Assembly: GCA_032718565.1 (NCBI GenBank)
Contig: JAVGVS010000025.1
Span: forward strand, 2,837,520 to 2,901,519
Length of the DNA stretch: 64,000 nucleotides
Direction: 5' to 3'
Source of the DNA: Distichodus sexfasciatus
Taxonomy: Eukaryota; Chordata; Actinopteri; Characiformes; Distichodontidae
In this document: positions 1 to 13,500 of the stretch, piece by piece
Layout of the letters: each line of letters opens with the position of its first letter
How positions within the stretch are numbered: position 1 is the first letter of the stretch
Position numbers and translations under genes: made by a program
Notes under the pieces: model-generated
The model's database searches: none
Told to the model about the DNA's origin: nothing
The model's input: only the letters and a program-made list of their open reading frames with translations

Positions 1-1227
1 TTGACTTGACTTTGTCTTAATTCCCAGACTAAGGTTTCAATTGTATCATTGAACAAGTAAAGCTTTCAGTTGGTATCTTCAAAGCAAAAAAATACAGGCG
101 GCTTGTACAGTATATAATTCAGTCATTTCAATGCATTACCTCATTTCCAGGTAAAATGTCATCAGTCAATCTTAAGTAATAGCAAACATTTTAAAAGGAA
201 CCTATTTAACTTGTCACAGGACAACAGATTCACCTGACTGGCAGTCTTATAATGCAGAAAACAACAATATAAAAGGAAAAAGATTTCATCCCTTTAGTAT
301 ATACAATAGGAGACAAAAATAAGTCAAAAAAATAACATCGGTGGAAAAAAAACAATAAAATATAGTGTAGGTAAATTTGTGTAAATTTTTGCAGGAAGAC
401 AGATGTCCAGTATGGCTGCACAGCTTGTGAAAACATTTGATTAGTGCTTTCACCATCTTCAGATTTTATTTACCTATTAATCCTGAAAAACAAAATGGAC
501 AGATTCAAAGTATGTCAAAGCAATGAACATGATCATATTAATTTGGTGACATTAATGTCTTGGTTTGCAGATTATAAGGAGTGTCTCTTTAAATGACAAT
601 GACATTATAATGATATTATTTATAATTACTGTACGTGCTTACTCATTAACACGTGCATGAAATCAGTGTGATTTAGTAGAAACGGCCAAGATCCTTTGTA
701 ATTCACACTGTCAATACTGCATGTTTTACAACACTCATTGATTCATTCATTATCTGAACCACTTAATTCCAACTGGACACACATGAGCCATGGAAAATAT
801 TTTTCTTCCTGCTGACTACTTATAAAGGGAAGTCATAAGTATTATTAGGACAGATGAAGATAAAGGAGGGCAAGAAGCCCCAGTTGGCCTCTGGTAGCTG
901 GATTGTAGAGGGATGTTGCTATTGTGACTTAGGAAACTTTTTACAGAAGATGCAGGTGAAGATGCATCTTTAAATCTGTAATTTAGATTTAATCGGCTAC
1001 GTTTGGTTTTTGTTGCTTTACTGTGGAACCATTTTTCAAATTTAATTTAAGAAATTCAAGTCTTTATGTCATACAGCTTTCCAAAGATGACCGAAGTAAA
1101 TTTATTTAGAAATTACTGCTTAACACTACTACTACTACTACTACTACTACTACGATGACAATGACGACGACTACTACTACTACTACTACAACGACGGCGA
1201 CTACGACTACTACACATCTTTAAAGGA
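1..1227. other. 3' flank of kif6, no gene seen
   Basis: AT-rich DNA with a V-SINE tail fragment (TGATTCATTCATTATCTGAA, 729-775). No exon with KIF6 similarity was found after exon 21. Confidence 0.6.
1131..1212. repeat. Trinucleotide array (CTA/CGA)n
   Basis: About 27 units of ACT, interrupted midway by GATGACAATGACGACGA and later by ACGACGGCG. Confidence 0.9.
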
Positions 1228-1233
1228 TTTATT
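1228..1233 (-). other. candidate poly(A) signal of kif6
   Basis: AATAAA on the minus strand, 200 nt after the kif6 stop and just before a trinucleotide repeat. Right place and orientation for the 3' end; no transcript evidence. Confidence 0.45.
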
Positions 1234-1432
1234 TTAAGTGGTTTACTTTGGTTAACCAATATCTAATTATTAATGTACATCTCGAATATCACTTCCAGCA
1301 GACAACATAGTTCACTCCTATACACAAAAGCCAGAAAACACAGATAGCTCTACAGTTCACACTTTTGGTGTTTTCCCGTAAAGCAGGCGTCAAAAGTGTC
1401 CTCTTTCTCCAAACATCCACCTCCAGATAAAC

Positions 1433-1556
1433 TCACATACCTCTTTTCTTGAGCAGCATGTCCCTGGCTTTAATGAAATCCTGTATATCTTTATCTATTA
1501 GGGGGTCTCCGGTCAGTGGAAGAGGTCCAAATAACGGTTTAGCTTCCGATGGAACT
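1433..1556 (-). CDS. kif6: kif6 exon 21 (C-terminus and stop)
   Basis: Encodes VPSEAKPLFGPLPLTGDPLI then DKDIQDFIKARDMLLKKRGM and TGA at 1435-1433. IPLTGD..TDSDIIAFIKAR..L is the known KIF6 C-terminus. The acceptor must be CTGCTCCCCAG at 1557 to keep phase 2; the AG 10 nt upstream would bring an early stop. The stop overlaps a good donor (AGAG|GTATGTGAG), so a further short exon cannot be excluded. Confidence 0.88.
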
Positions 1557-4500
1557 CTGGGGAGCAGACCTACAGTATGAGCATATTAAATACTGGACAC
1601 CATAAAGTATAAACAAATAAATTATTTTATAAAAATAAAAACATAAAAATAAAGCATTAGTAGAAGTGAATTTATTTTCAATCAAGAATTGTGCTATTAG
1701 CCATATTTGTTGGACATAATAACAATAATAATGAAGAGTTTTTAATTTTGAGGTCAACTGCAATATAAGAATAAATGTTTTGTATCCTAGTTATTCTGTT
1801 TTAGAAATAAGGGTCTAATTTCACACTGCAATCTGAACATAATATGAGCTGAATTTTGAGAATCTCCATGGTAATATTTTTATATCACATCTCTGGTGTC
1901 AGATCATTTACCCCAAAAAGAAAGTTAACATGACACTGTTTTATTCATTTTTGGTAATGGGTTATTCAGATGTTTCCTCACATATGCAATAGCTATAAAA
2001 CATTTTAATATTTAATATATGTTGGACAAATATAAAACAGTGCCGTAAACAAAGAATGCTTTCAAAAATGGAAGTGTTAATAATTTTTTTCATCAATCAA
2101 CAAAATGCAGTGAATGAACAAAAGAGAAATCTAAATCAAATCAACATTTGGTGTGACCACCCTTTGCCTTCAAAACAGCATCAATTCTTCTAGGTACACT
2201 TGCACACAGTTTTTGAAGGAACTCGGCTGGTAGGTTGTTCCAAACATCTTGGAGAACTAACCACAGATCTATAATCCTATAATCCTACAAAATAATACAA
2301 TGACTACAAAATAATATAATGACTATAATCCTACAAATCATTATTTATATTTCTGAAAGCATTCTTTGTTTACAGCATTTTTTTCACAGCTGCCTAAAAC
2401 CTTTGCACAGTACTGTATATTGGTGTAGTGAAACAGACATCTTTATCTTGGTTATGAGTATAGTGATATAGTGATATTTACTTCGGGTCTGTTGATGGAG
2501 TAGCAAGGTCCCTCTGTTTTCTGTCTTGAGTATTGATTGCATGAGTCTGCAAAGTGGTGCTACTTCTAAAACAAAATAAAAATGATCCGTAACAGAATAC
2601 ACCCTCCACTGTGGCTACACTGTGATTTAGTTTAATGTAGCATATCTTCATGAAAATATTTGGATTAAAAAGATTCTAAAGTCACTTTTAAGCATCAGCA
2701 TCCCATCGCAGATCCATAACCCACTCATGGCACGGAGTAACTCAGAGTAATTAATGACTTATTTACATAAACATTTTTATCCAAAACTTTCTCACTGCTT
2801 GCTTCCATTTGTGTTATGTTATGATGTTCATAACTTCATGAAGAACAAATGCGGGCAGAAAAAAGAAGTGTGTCAAGACTGGTAATGTCACAACAATATG
2901 GCCACTAGGGACGCTGCTGTTTAAGATATGCTGATTTAATTTCTACACGGATCAGTCTATGCTGTGTGCAAGCTCTTTCCACCCGTCTATTCACCTAACA
3001 GTCAAGTAATGCATAATTGTGTTCTCTTTTAGTCTTTACTCTCTTATGTAATTATTGCTGCTTTTACTGCTAATTCTGATGGATTCAAGTATGATCACAA
3101 TACAATATGACATACCAGTTATCTCAAGACCAAACTGCAATTAAACTCCAAAACTGTGGTGAGCAATAATATCGTAGCCAAATATACAAAGCAGAAGATT
3201 CTGTGTAATAGAAGAATTGAAAGAGTGAAGTGGTCATTTTACCTGCTAAAAGGGCGATAGGAAGAAGTGTCCGGAGTCAGTCTCATTACTGTACTTTCTT
3301 TTCTTTGTTCCTGCTGAAAAAATGACACGGAAAGTGTGAGTGCAGTAAAAATAACATTATCTACATATCATAATCACCAATAAATTAAAACATTAATGTA
3401 GTTTCAAACTCAAAATAATGTGAATATGTAAAGTGAAAGTGAGTAATTATTTGTCATTGTAAACACACACCACAGCACAGCGCACAGTGCACCACAACCA
3501 AATGTGACCTCTGCATTTGACCCATTCATGAAGGAGCAGTGACCAGCTGACATGGGCAGCACCCAGGGAGCTGTGTGTGGGGTCACCAGGTCCCTGAGCA
3601 AAACCGTTAACCCCAAGTTGCTGTCAGGGTAACTCTCACTGATCTTAGGAAATGCAAGTTGCTCTGGATAAGAGCGTTTGCCATAATGCAGTAAAATGCC
3701 ATAAATGTAATGTGCAAATCTATCCATTTCCTCTGGAAATCACTTGGAGAAAGATTCACAGAAACAGCTCTACTGTACATCTGCTTCTGCATCCGGACAG
3801 AAGACTCACATTTCCTACTAACAGGATCAAAAGAGGACCTCGGTCTGCAGCACAGATGTTGCTGTGTAGAATTAACGCATATGGACCACAATAGATACGA
3901 GACATCTGAAGACTGTACAGCAGATGAGTGATTTTTCATTACCTCAGATGTTCTTTAGCCTGGAAGTAAGACGCAGTTTCATTTTTACTTTGTCACTGGA
4001 GTCAAAGCCGTTCTTACCTGAATTCTAGCAATTTCCTGAAGCCACCATTCATCAAACTCCCTCTGAAGTTTGATCTTTGATTTCTGAAGCAGGTGCTGTA
4101 GATGTTCAATCTCGGTCTTCAAGCCTTTCAATTTTTCACGAATTCTCTCATAACTATTTTAAAAATGACATATACACAATCACATATTTGAGATTGCGGC
4201 ATCAAATGCATGGCAGTGTTACACAACAGACCTCCTCTTTTCCTCGTTAATCTGGTGGCGGATTGCCTTCTCTGTAGTGTCTGACTTTTTGGACTGTTCT
4301 CCAGTCATATCTGAAATGGACAAAAATAAACTTAGTGGTGTATCACACAGCAGGCTACTAAAAAGGCAATTCTTGAAGAAACTGTGAGATTGATCTGTTC
4401 AAAAAAAGTTGAAAGGGGTGTTAAGAGCTGATTCTGATTATAGTTAATATAGCTTGTAACATAGCCCCTTGTGGCCAAAATATTGAATGATAACCTTAAT

Positions 4501-7500
4501 GGTGGTACACACTTAAGGCCAATAGGATTTCTTTTTTTGACCTGAAAAAGTAAGAGAACAAGAGAGCTGCAGTCGGGCTATTGACAAGAAACCCAGTAAC
4601 CAACGTCTTTCAAGATTTAGGAAAGCTCATTGTCAAGCCAGCCAAATACAAGTACACAGAGAGCTGAAATAGCGTTCTCTGGAGCAAACGGGTGTAACAG
4701 ATGAACAGATGATAAATGACAACGTATGTCTTCTGTTCATTAAGTCATGAACAGTGTCTCTACAACCGCAAAAAAGAGAAAAAGAAAAGGAAGAAGAAGA
4801 TATGGTATCCAGCAACTACAAGTAAAAAATATATAGCCATAAGCGGCAATAAGCGGTGTTCAAGCACAAGTTGCAAAAAGAAGCACTATAGCAGCTGATG
4901 CAGTAAGCGTCAAAGAAAGCGGCCAGTGAGTCACAAGTCAAAATAAAGCTCTATTATGAGATCACATGAATTTATATAGCGTTTTAGTGCCCCCTTATTG
5001 TTCAAATAGTATCACGGTGTATTTCCCTCTTTCATAGGTTTTAAGATGTGGGTTTCCATAATTTAATGTAAATTACAAAAGCTCTATTCTGACATGACAG
5101 AATTTAATATGACGTCGCAAGTGCCCTCTGAGTGCCGCAGTGGTCAAAATGCTTTTTCCTTTGCTATAGCTCCAATTATCAGCCAATCAATAACCTTATG
5201 CTAGGGTGAGTTTTACAGCATTCCTACTTACCCTGAAAATTTCAGCTTTCTGCAACTTATGGTTCAGGCTGCACAATCCATTTTGTACAATATAATAATA
5301 ATAATAATAATAACAGAAATAGAACAATTACAACAGTAAATTAACCCAGTAAACAAACTATTGTATATGCTCAGATTATTTTGGGGAGAAGATTAACTTT
5401 GCACAGGCTCTTTGTTGCAACTGGACTGGGTCTATTTCAAGTTTTCCGTCCTCCATCTATCCATTCATAGGTGTGTCCCCTGCTATGGTCAGTGAGGAAA
5501 ATGAATCTTGGTCGGTTTTAGAGCATTTTGTTCCAAAACACTTCAGCAGCCAGCATGATGTGATGCCACACACAAACCTCAGATGTTGCAAAGTAAGGCC
5601 CCACACATCACACACACATACACACACGCACACACTCCTCTCTCTCTTTCTCTCTCTCCACACACCACATAATTCAGTCGGTTTTAGACACAGCAGAACC
5701 GAAAGGCTGTACTCTTTCATAAACACTCCACACAGTTGATGTGGACAGTGTCCTCATCTTACAGCCACACACCCATTTGCCATTGATTCAGTATACGGGA
5801 CGGCTATATTTGAAGCCCCATAATAAAGAGTGAAGTCTTCTGAAGTACTTCTTTGAGGCAGTTAAAAGGCAGACCAATAGGGGTGAGTTTGTAAACTCGC
5901 GGCAGCCCAATTCTTACTTGTTTATCAAAAAGAAAATGTCAAGAACATGCCACCCACTGTTCTCTTATTCGGTGTAATTCCAGATGTTTGTGTATTAGGA
6001 TGACACCACATGCACAGCATTCTACATTCAGATTATTACTGCATTTTGGAAGTAATGACTGTTCTCCATTATTCGCTCCCTAATAATTTCTATATGAAAG
6101 ATCACAAAAATACTTTCAATACTTTTCATCAGAATATTCTTATACCACACATTTACAATATGAAATTTGGATATAAAACACGGTTTTAAGAAACAGAAGA
6201 ATAAACAACTTCCCACTTTTTAGCACTTTACTCCTTCCACATTTTTTTGTCATTGTCATGGCTCCCCCAGGACTCTACCCAGCTGCCCACAAGAGGGCGC
6301 CCCTGCCCTGTCTTGTCTGTCTCGAGTAGTATGTCTGTCAATTCCCTCTGTCCTGCCTCAGTGTGTCCTGATTGGTTAGATAGTTTTGATCTGTTAGTTT
6401 CATTGGGTCTTGTTTTAGTCCCTGCTTCCATATTACCCTGTTCTGTTAATCTATTGAATTAGTATTTAGTATCTTGTTTGGTTTTATCAGTTTAGGAAGT
6501 TTCTCTCTCTGTCTCTCCCTTTTGTCTCTGTTAGTCCACCATTACGCTTCCCAACATTGGTGTCCTGTATTTGGAGTGTTTTCTGAAGAACAGTTTTCCA
6601 ATTTATTGTTTGATGCCATCAAGCCTGTTTATGTTTCACTGTTTTAATAAAAGCTTGCATTGGCACTATGATGCCATGTGTGTCTCCTGCGTATGTGACA
6701 GCAAAGAGACTCATTCATTCATAAATTCATTATCCGAACCACTTAATCCCAACTGGGGTCGTGGGGGGGCCGGAGCCTATCCCGGAAACTTACGGGCACA
6801 AGGTGGGGAACAACCCTGGGCAGGCGGCAACACACCGCAGGGCACACACACATTCACGCCTTACGGAGCTAATTTAAAGTCGCCAATTAACATATATTAC
6901 ATGCCTTTGGACTGGGAGGAAACTGGAGCACCTGGAAGAAACCCGTGCAAACATTGGGAGGGCATGCAAACTCCACACAGAAAGGACCTACGGCCGTCCC
7001 CGGGGTTCGAACCCAGGACCTTCTTGCTGTGAGGCGGCAGCACTAACCACTGCGCCACCGTGCCGCCCACAGCAGAGCCACTGTCTTACATGAGCATCCC
7101 CTGGTGGCAAGGAGAGTGTATAGGGCTCAGAGTTTTTACACATTTACACTATCAACACCTGATTTTTCTCCCTGTTAACCACAATTAAACAACATATCAT
7201 TTCTCAATTTTACATTTTCCACCACTTCCACCTCTTCTACCATTTCATCATCCCTACCTCTTTTAGCGCATAGCTTTCGTGGAATTTCTTCAGGAACTGC
7301 CAGTCTAGTTTGTATATTGCGGGCTTCTGAAATATCGACACTGAAAAGGGGCAGTGGTGATCTAGTTTCAGAAAATCTGTTTATGAATCAAGACGTTACA
7401 AGTCCACCACTGAGCCACCGAATAAGACCTGTACCCCAAATTGCTCCAGGGAGACTGTCCCTGTAATTAGGAAATGTGAGTCATTCTGGCATAATAGTAT

Positions 7501-10500
7501 ACAGTAACTGTATATGGGCAAAACTATTAACAAACTAAAAACTGGGCAGCTGTAAAAGTATAAATAACCGCGCTGTAAAAACAACACTCTCATGAGGGAT
7601 GAAATATACTTATTCTCAAGGTATATGTAGGGAGATAAGTGCATATTACTATGAGATTATGGTACTGATGATGGGACATCACCTACCCTGAACTGCCATC
7701 TGCATCCTCCTCTTCTCCAACTGTTTCTTCAGCTCACCTGAAGGACAGCAGACAGGTACAGAAGAACTGTTATTCATCCAAACTTAGTCAAGACAGACTA
7801 CTGGGGCTCACTGAGGCCTTGCAATAAAACGGTGACAGTAGAACATCTCCACTGGTGATAGAACCTTGTGTAAGAGCTTGTGTATGTTTCACATAAACAC
7901 AGACGCAATGCTGGCCCCCAGACACATCTATTATGGCCTGCCGCACTGCAAAGACCTAACAATTTATAGCAGCTGTAGAAAAACATACATATCTGTTGCG
8001 TGACTGTGAAAGAGCATTTACCATTTGTGGCAGGGGTGGGTGGATGGGAGGACACTGGAAAAATGTGCAGTTATTGTAAAGTGCTTGTGCTGTTGATATG
8101 GCAGATTAAACACTTTTGACAACTGCAATAAAACATGGTTTGTATCATGAGACGGGGAGTGTGTGGGGGGGGGTGCAGGTGGGAATTCATTGTGGACAGG
8201 TATTGTGCTATTGTATGTATTATTACTTTTAAATATTTGCTTGCAAAGTACATAATGGCAATTAAGTATAGCTTAAATAATAAATAAATTCCACAATAAT
8301 AGAAAACAGGAGCCTGCATTTGCTGCTTATGAAAAACTAGAGCTTACACTGAAATACCACTTTTTTTAGTGACTACTATGTTAATTCACTGTTATGTTAA
8401 AAACACATCTGCACATCTAGGATGTGGGCCATAACCAAAAAGCCATGACCATTGTCTGAATATTGTTTTAAGTGGGCAAAGTGAACCAGCAAAAGCTTCG
8501 ATCATTCATTCATTAACTGAACCACTTAATTCCTATCAGGGTCGCGGGAACCGGAGCCTATCCCAGGACTACGGGCGTGAGGCAGAGATCAACCCTGGGC
8601 GGGCGCCAACACACACACACACAAACACACTCTCAGTCCCACCTTACAGGGCCAATTTAGATTTGCCAATCAACCTATAGTGCATGCTTTTAGACTGTGG
8701 GAGGAAACCAGAGCCTCCAGAGAAAACCCACAGGGAGAGCATGCAAGCTTCACACAGAAAGGCCCTATGGTTGACCCAGGGATCGAACACCCCTGGACCC
8801 CTTGCTGTGAGGCCTCCAGCAAATGCTTTTCCATCTAAATTCAACTTGATGGAATTAAAGATCAGGTTGCTATGCAGGTAGAGTCATTAATTTTATCTGC
8901 TTTCATCTCTAGTTCTGCTGGACGTTGTAATTATGGCAACTTTACTTTGTTTCTTTAGAGTAGACAAAAAAAAGATTATCTACCATTTGTTTCACCAAAC
9001 ATTACTTTGATGACGTGTACATAAAAAGGTGGAGCCGAAGAAAGTCTACTTAAGAGATCTTAATCTATCTGAAAAGAGCAACAGATGATTAAGCCTCAGT
9101 AGCAAATGGATTTGTAGGTGATTTGAGACAGTCACATGAAGTGCTGAACTGGAGGAGGGTCAAAATAGTTGGAAGAAGAACGATTTGAGAAGGACTCCCC
9201 AGTGAAAAGTGGAACAAATGTCCAACATGGTTAGTCGCCTTGCTGTCTGTGGCCCATCCCAAAGGATGTACAACACATAAAAAGTCACCCTGACGTGGGA
9301 TTTCGATATCAGGTAGCACTTCTGGTGACCCATTTCTTATCCATGGTAAAGTAATATCCATGGAAGTAACCGTTGGATCAGGTTTTTTCGTAAGTCCTCT
9401 GAATATCCAAGCCAAAAAAAGGACAAGAGTCAATGTAATCCAGTTTTTAATAATAAACCTGTGACCATATATCACTGCTGGTGTTGATGAGGAAGCCACA
9501 TGGAAAAGTCTCCGCTAAGTAGACACTACTGACAAAGTGAGTAGCCAAGGAAGGAGTAATGCTCAAAGAAAAATGTTTAAAGAACACAAATACATAGTCA
9601 TAAAACAATATACAGTAGCACATATCAGAAAAAGTAGTCACAGCTTAAAGAACCTGACATGCTCAGCCAGGTGCATGTGTTAACAGAGAACAGGATTGAT
9701 AAACAGCACCCTTGGGACATTGGAGCGGGAGAGATTCAGTTTCCTGACCGAACCCCACAGTGATCAGAATTGGCTGCCTGGCCATAACTTACATCGTAAA
9801 GTAACAGGATTAAGAAACACTTAGCGGGACTACTGAGTGGTTTGAACCTTATCTGACCTGCCTGAGATGACAGAATGAGAAAGCACAAGGGGCAGAAGAA
9901 GGCCCAGAGAAGACACAGCGTGAGGGCCGGAAGGCTACTAGTGTGGATTACAAGACACCTGTGGGTACCAACACATAAGACGCTACACATGAGTCTGCCA
10001 GCTGTATGAATTTTAGTGTGACATTTGTGTATTCTGTTTTGGTCAAATGAGCAATAAAGGAGGTGTGTGATGAAACAACAGACAGTGAAGGAAGAACAGT
10101 GCTTCGAAATGAGGCAAGGAGCCACAAAGGAGTCGTGAGCAATTTGTGGTCTGTAGCACACAGGATGATGAGGGTGGCACGTGGTATGAGGACTTGTGTT
10201 TTGATGTAATGTAAACTAGTCTCAAGCGGCGCACTGCCGTGTGGTGCCTCTTCTAATCAGATGTGTGTCTGCCATTCACATTCCTCAAACGCATGTCTGG
10301 TAAGACCATGAGTTCCGCAGGAATTTGGAGTTCAGTTTAGGAATGGTTTGTGCCACTTATACCACAAGAGTCTATTGCAGGTCCAGTTACTTTCATTTTC
10401 CAGTAAACAGAGAGTTAGCAGCATAAAATTATTCAAATTAATTTGGAACCTGTGTATGTGTGACACAATGTTTCCAGATCTTTATATGTTTGGCTCGCTG

Positions 10501-13500
10501 CCAAGAGCCTTGACAGTTATTCTGAGATTCCTGTGGCTTATATGTATTCAGCACAATGGATGGTACGAAGATGTCTTGGCGTCCACCACAACATGGACCT
10601 AACTATTCATTTAAGATGGAAAAAAGGATTAATCATAAGTACAGCACTACATTTTGGATTAAGGATTATTTGTAAAAGCTTTTTTATGCTCAGAGTTCAT
10701 TTACAGGTTGCTCACTTTATATAATTCTTGGTAAAATACTGTACACTACCTCTACTAGCCTTGATTCAGTTCAGAGAGCTTAACTCTACGGGGTAAAGCG
10801 CCTTTTCTTACACAGTAAATAGGCCATAATAATGACGTACTTTAAATGTCTAAATAATATCCACCATTCTAGTGCTTCTAAATGATCCATCCTCTTCTGT
10901 CCAAGCCATCATGACCACAAATCTTGATGATCAAATAGGTATAAGTGTTTTGATAAAGGCTCCATTAACATCTAAATGTAGTATGTCTGGGTGCTGGGCA
11001 AATTGTCTTTGCTTTCCTCACCAAACTGACAGGTTTCCCAAGAGGCCACTTTCTGCACAGAGCAGTAAATGTGATAAACAGCAGAAGTTAAATCTTTTGT
11101 GAATGATCCTTCACTTTGTTTTGTTTAGTGATATTTAAAAAGTGAATTTCGAGCTCAGTCCGACCATGTGAGATGTCTCTTCCAGGATGAATAGAAGGGA
11201 TCTTGGCCAGTATTGTTCATTGAATGATTTTTTATCAGCTATATCTGGCTTCCTGAGGTCCACATTGGACTCAAGCATGATTCAGTAATAATTGTACATG
11301 TGAGCAGAGGCGCCGCCTTTGCCCACAAATATGCAGTCTTCGATCCTCTAGGCCACAGTCGCCTTAATTCACAAAAACATGACAGAAACCACCAACTATT
11401 GGACAGAGATCATTACCATCACACCAGTGTTTCTTTGTCTGCAATACAAATGCTGCTCAAATCTTGGTGAATGTTCTCAAAAAGATGTGAAAGATTTACA
11501 TTCAGTAAATGTGATGAGAGAGTAATAACACCTTTAAGAATCTATTCTTTTATCTTTGTTTACAAGACTAAGTTAGAAACCACACTGGAACACCAGGAGC
11601 ATGTCAGTTCAAAGTTTGGGGTCTGAGCCACAAACAATAAACACACAAGTCAATAATAGCTGGGCAAAAACACAGGGATTGTACAGAATATATCCATGTG
11701 GTACGAAAGTGTTTACAACCTTACTCCATGCTCAAATAAAAGAAAGACGGAATCGCGTGACTATGAGCAACCAGAACACACTGAGGAAACTGTGGAAGTC
11801 AGATGGAGAAATGCATGCACCTCCAAACCTGCTGACGCTATTTACCTTCATCCAGACCCTACCATGTGACTGGTCCACAGTTCCAGATACATAGGCCATA
11901 GCTTCGAACCAGAGCCATGGTCAGTGGGGAGGGGGAGATGAGCGAAGAGGATAACAGATGTGATATGTGGGACAGGACTCTATAAATCCCCACACATCTG
12001 GAAAGTCTATTGGGGACCCCACGTTTTTGCCGACTGTCAGCTTCTCATCCTGCAAAGCCCATACATCATGGCCACCTCTATTAAATATGTTTATCCCTAC
12101 ATATTTAGGAGATGGTAGAACAAGTGAGAAAGAAGGTGTACAATGCCTGATGACCAGCGGAAGAGGTTTTCCAATCAAAATCCTTGCCAAAATCAACAGG
12201 GTAACAGCAGATAGGGATTCATTCTGCCTCCTCTACCTGTTGTCAGCCTTGCTATGAGCTCATGTTGGTTAAGATCCGTGTACATATAAATAGTTATGTG
12301 AATAATTATTGGCAAATCTCTGCAAAAAGCAACAACGTAAGTAACATTCCTTTGTAAGTAACATGTCCGATGCTGACTGTTGTGTTTTGCGGCTAGTGCA
12401 CAATGTTAGGCTTTATTTCCTCAGCTAGCAGTGACCGTTCTAATGGTGAAAACTTTATCTGTAAAAGATGTAAGATGGTACAAGCTCTGACGGAGAAGAT
12501 TGCAGAGCAAGAGGCGCACCTCCAAACATTCACAGTTAGGAAGTCTGGGCTCTTCAGGTTAAGAGTTGGTGTGTCAGTTTTATCCTCACTCCACTGGCTG
12601 CCAGTTTAATTTTGTGTTGACTATAAAATACTACTCTTGCTTATAAAGCACAAAATACTTCAGTAAGTGAGTGACTTCATTTACAACTACTCTCTGACTT
12701 GGATGCTTTGATTGCAAGACGCAGGCCTTTAATTAATACCGTGAATAAAGAATGTTACTTTGGGAGACAGAGCTTTTGTTCATAAATCACCACAACTGTG
12801 GTATAAACTTCCTATTAGCGTTCAGAGCTCATAAACAGTCTCTGTTTTTAAGTCAAGACTTACCTTTTTAGATAGTCATTTGGATTTTAAGATCCCTTTT
12901 TAATTTTAGGCAAAGTTTTGATCTGGGGGTTCATGTTTATTTGAGATTAAAGGTGTCAGGGGGATTGGTGCTGTCACCCCTCCACTGTCAAGCAATTACT
13001 CAGGTTTGTTGACAGTTTGTGGCCACTGACCTCAGTCCTCATGTATGTGTTACCTTCCAGCTGCCTCTTTTAGCCAGGCTGCAGTAGTTAGTTTAGACCT
13101 GCCTGAAGGTTGGGATAGTGGATTGCTAACACTTTCTTCTGTTTTCCTGAGTTGGACCCGTTCCTGAGGAGAGCTGTCTGGACCCTCCTGCACCCAGAAC
13201 TTTCTCTACCAGATGAACTGGACTGTACTTTAAGGACTGAACTCTCACCTGGGTTCTTTAGAGACCTCAAAAGGGACTTCTTGGACTTGAACTGAGTGTT
13301 AATCTAATAACGAACACACACACACCCACACACACACTCACTCTTATACAAACCAATACAGTACATACACACACAAGTTCAATCCACTCGCCCAGAGGAG
13401 TATGGGATTCCTTTCTGAGTTTTCGTTCCTCTCAAGATTTCTTCCTGATTACTATAGAGGTAGTTTTTCCTTGCCACTCTGGCCTCACGCTTCCTCGTTA

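Noticed and set aside
6571..7032. 153-codon plus-strand frame
   Set aside because: It reads through the antisense of a V-SINE (6710-7072), with the SINE B box and body visible.
9089..9499. 136-codon minus-strand frame MASSSTPAVIYGHRF..
   Set aside because: Hydrophobic start but no recognised family, no flanking exon signals and no supporting similarity; left as chance or an unknown repeat.
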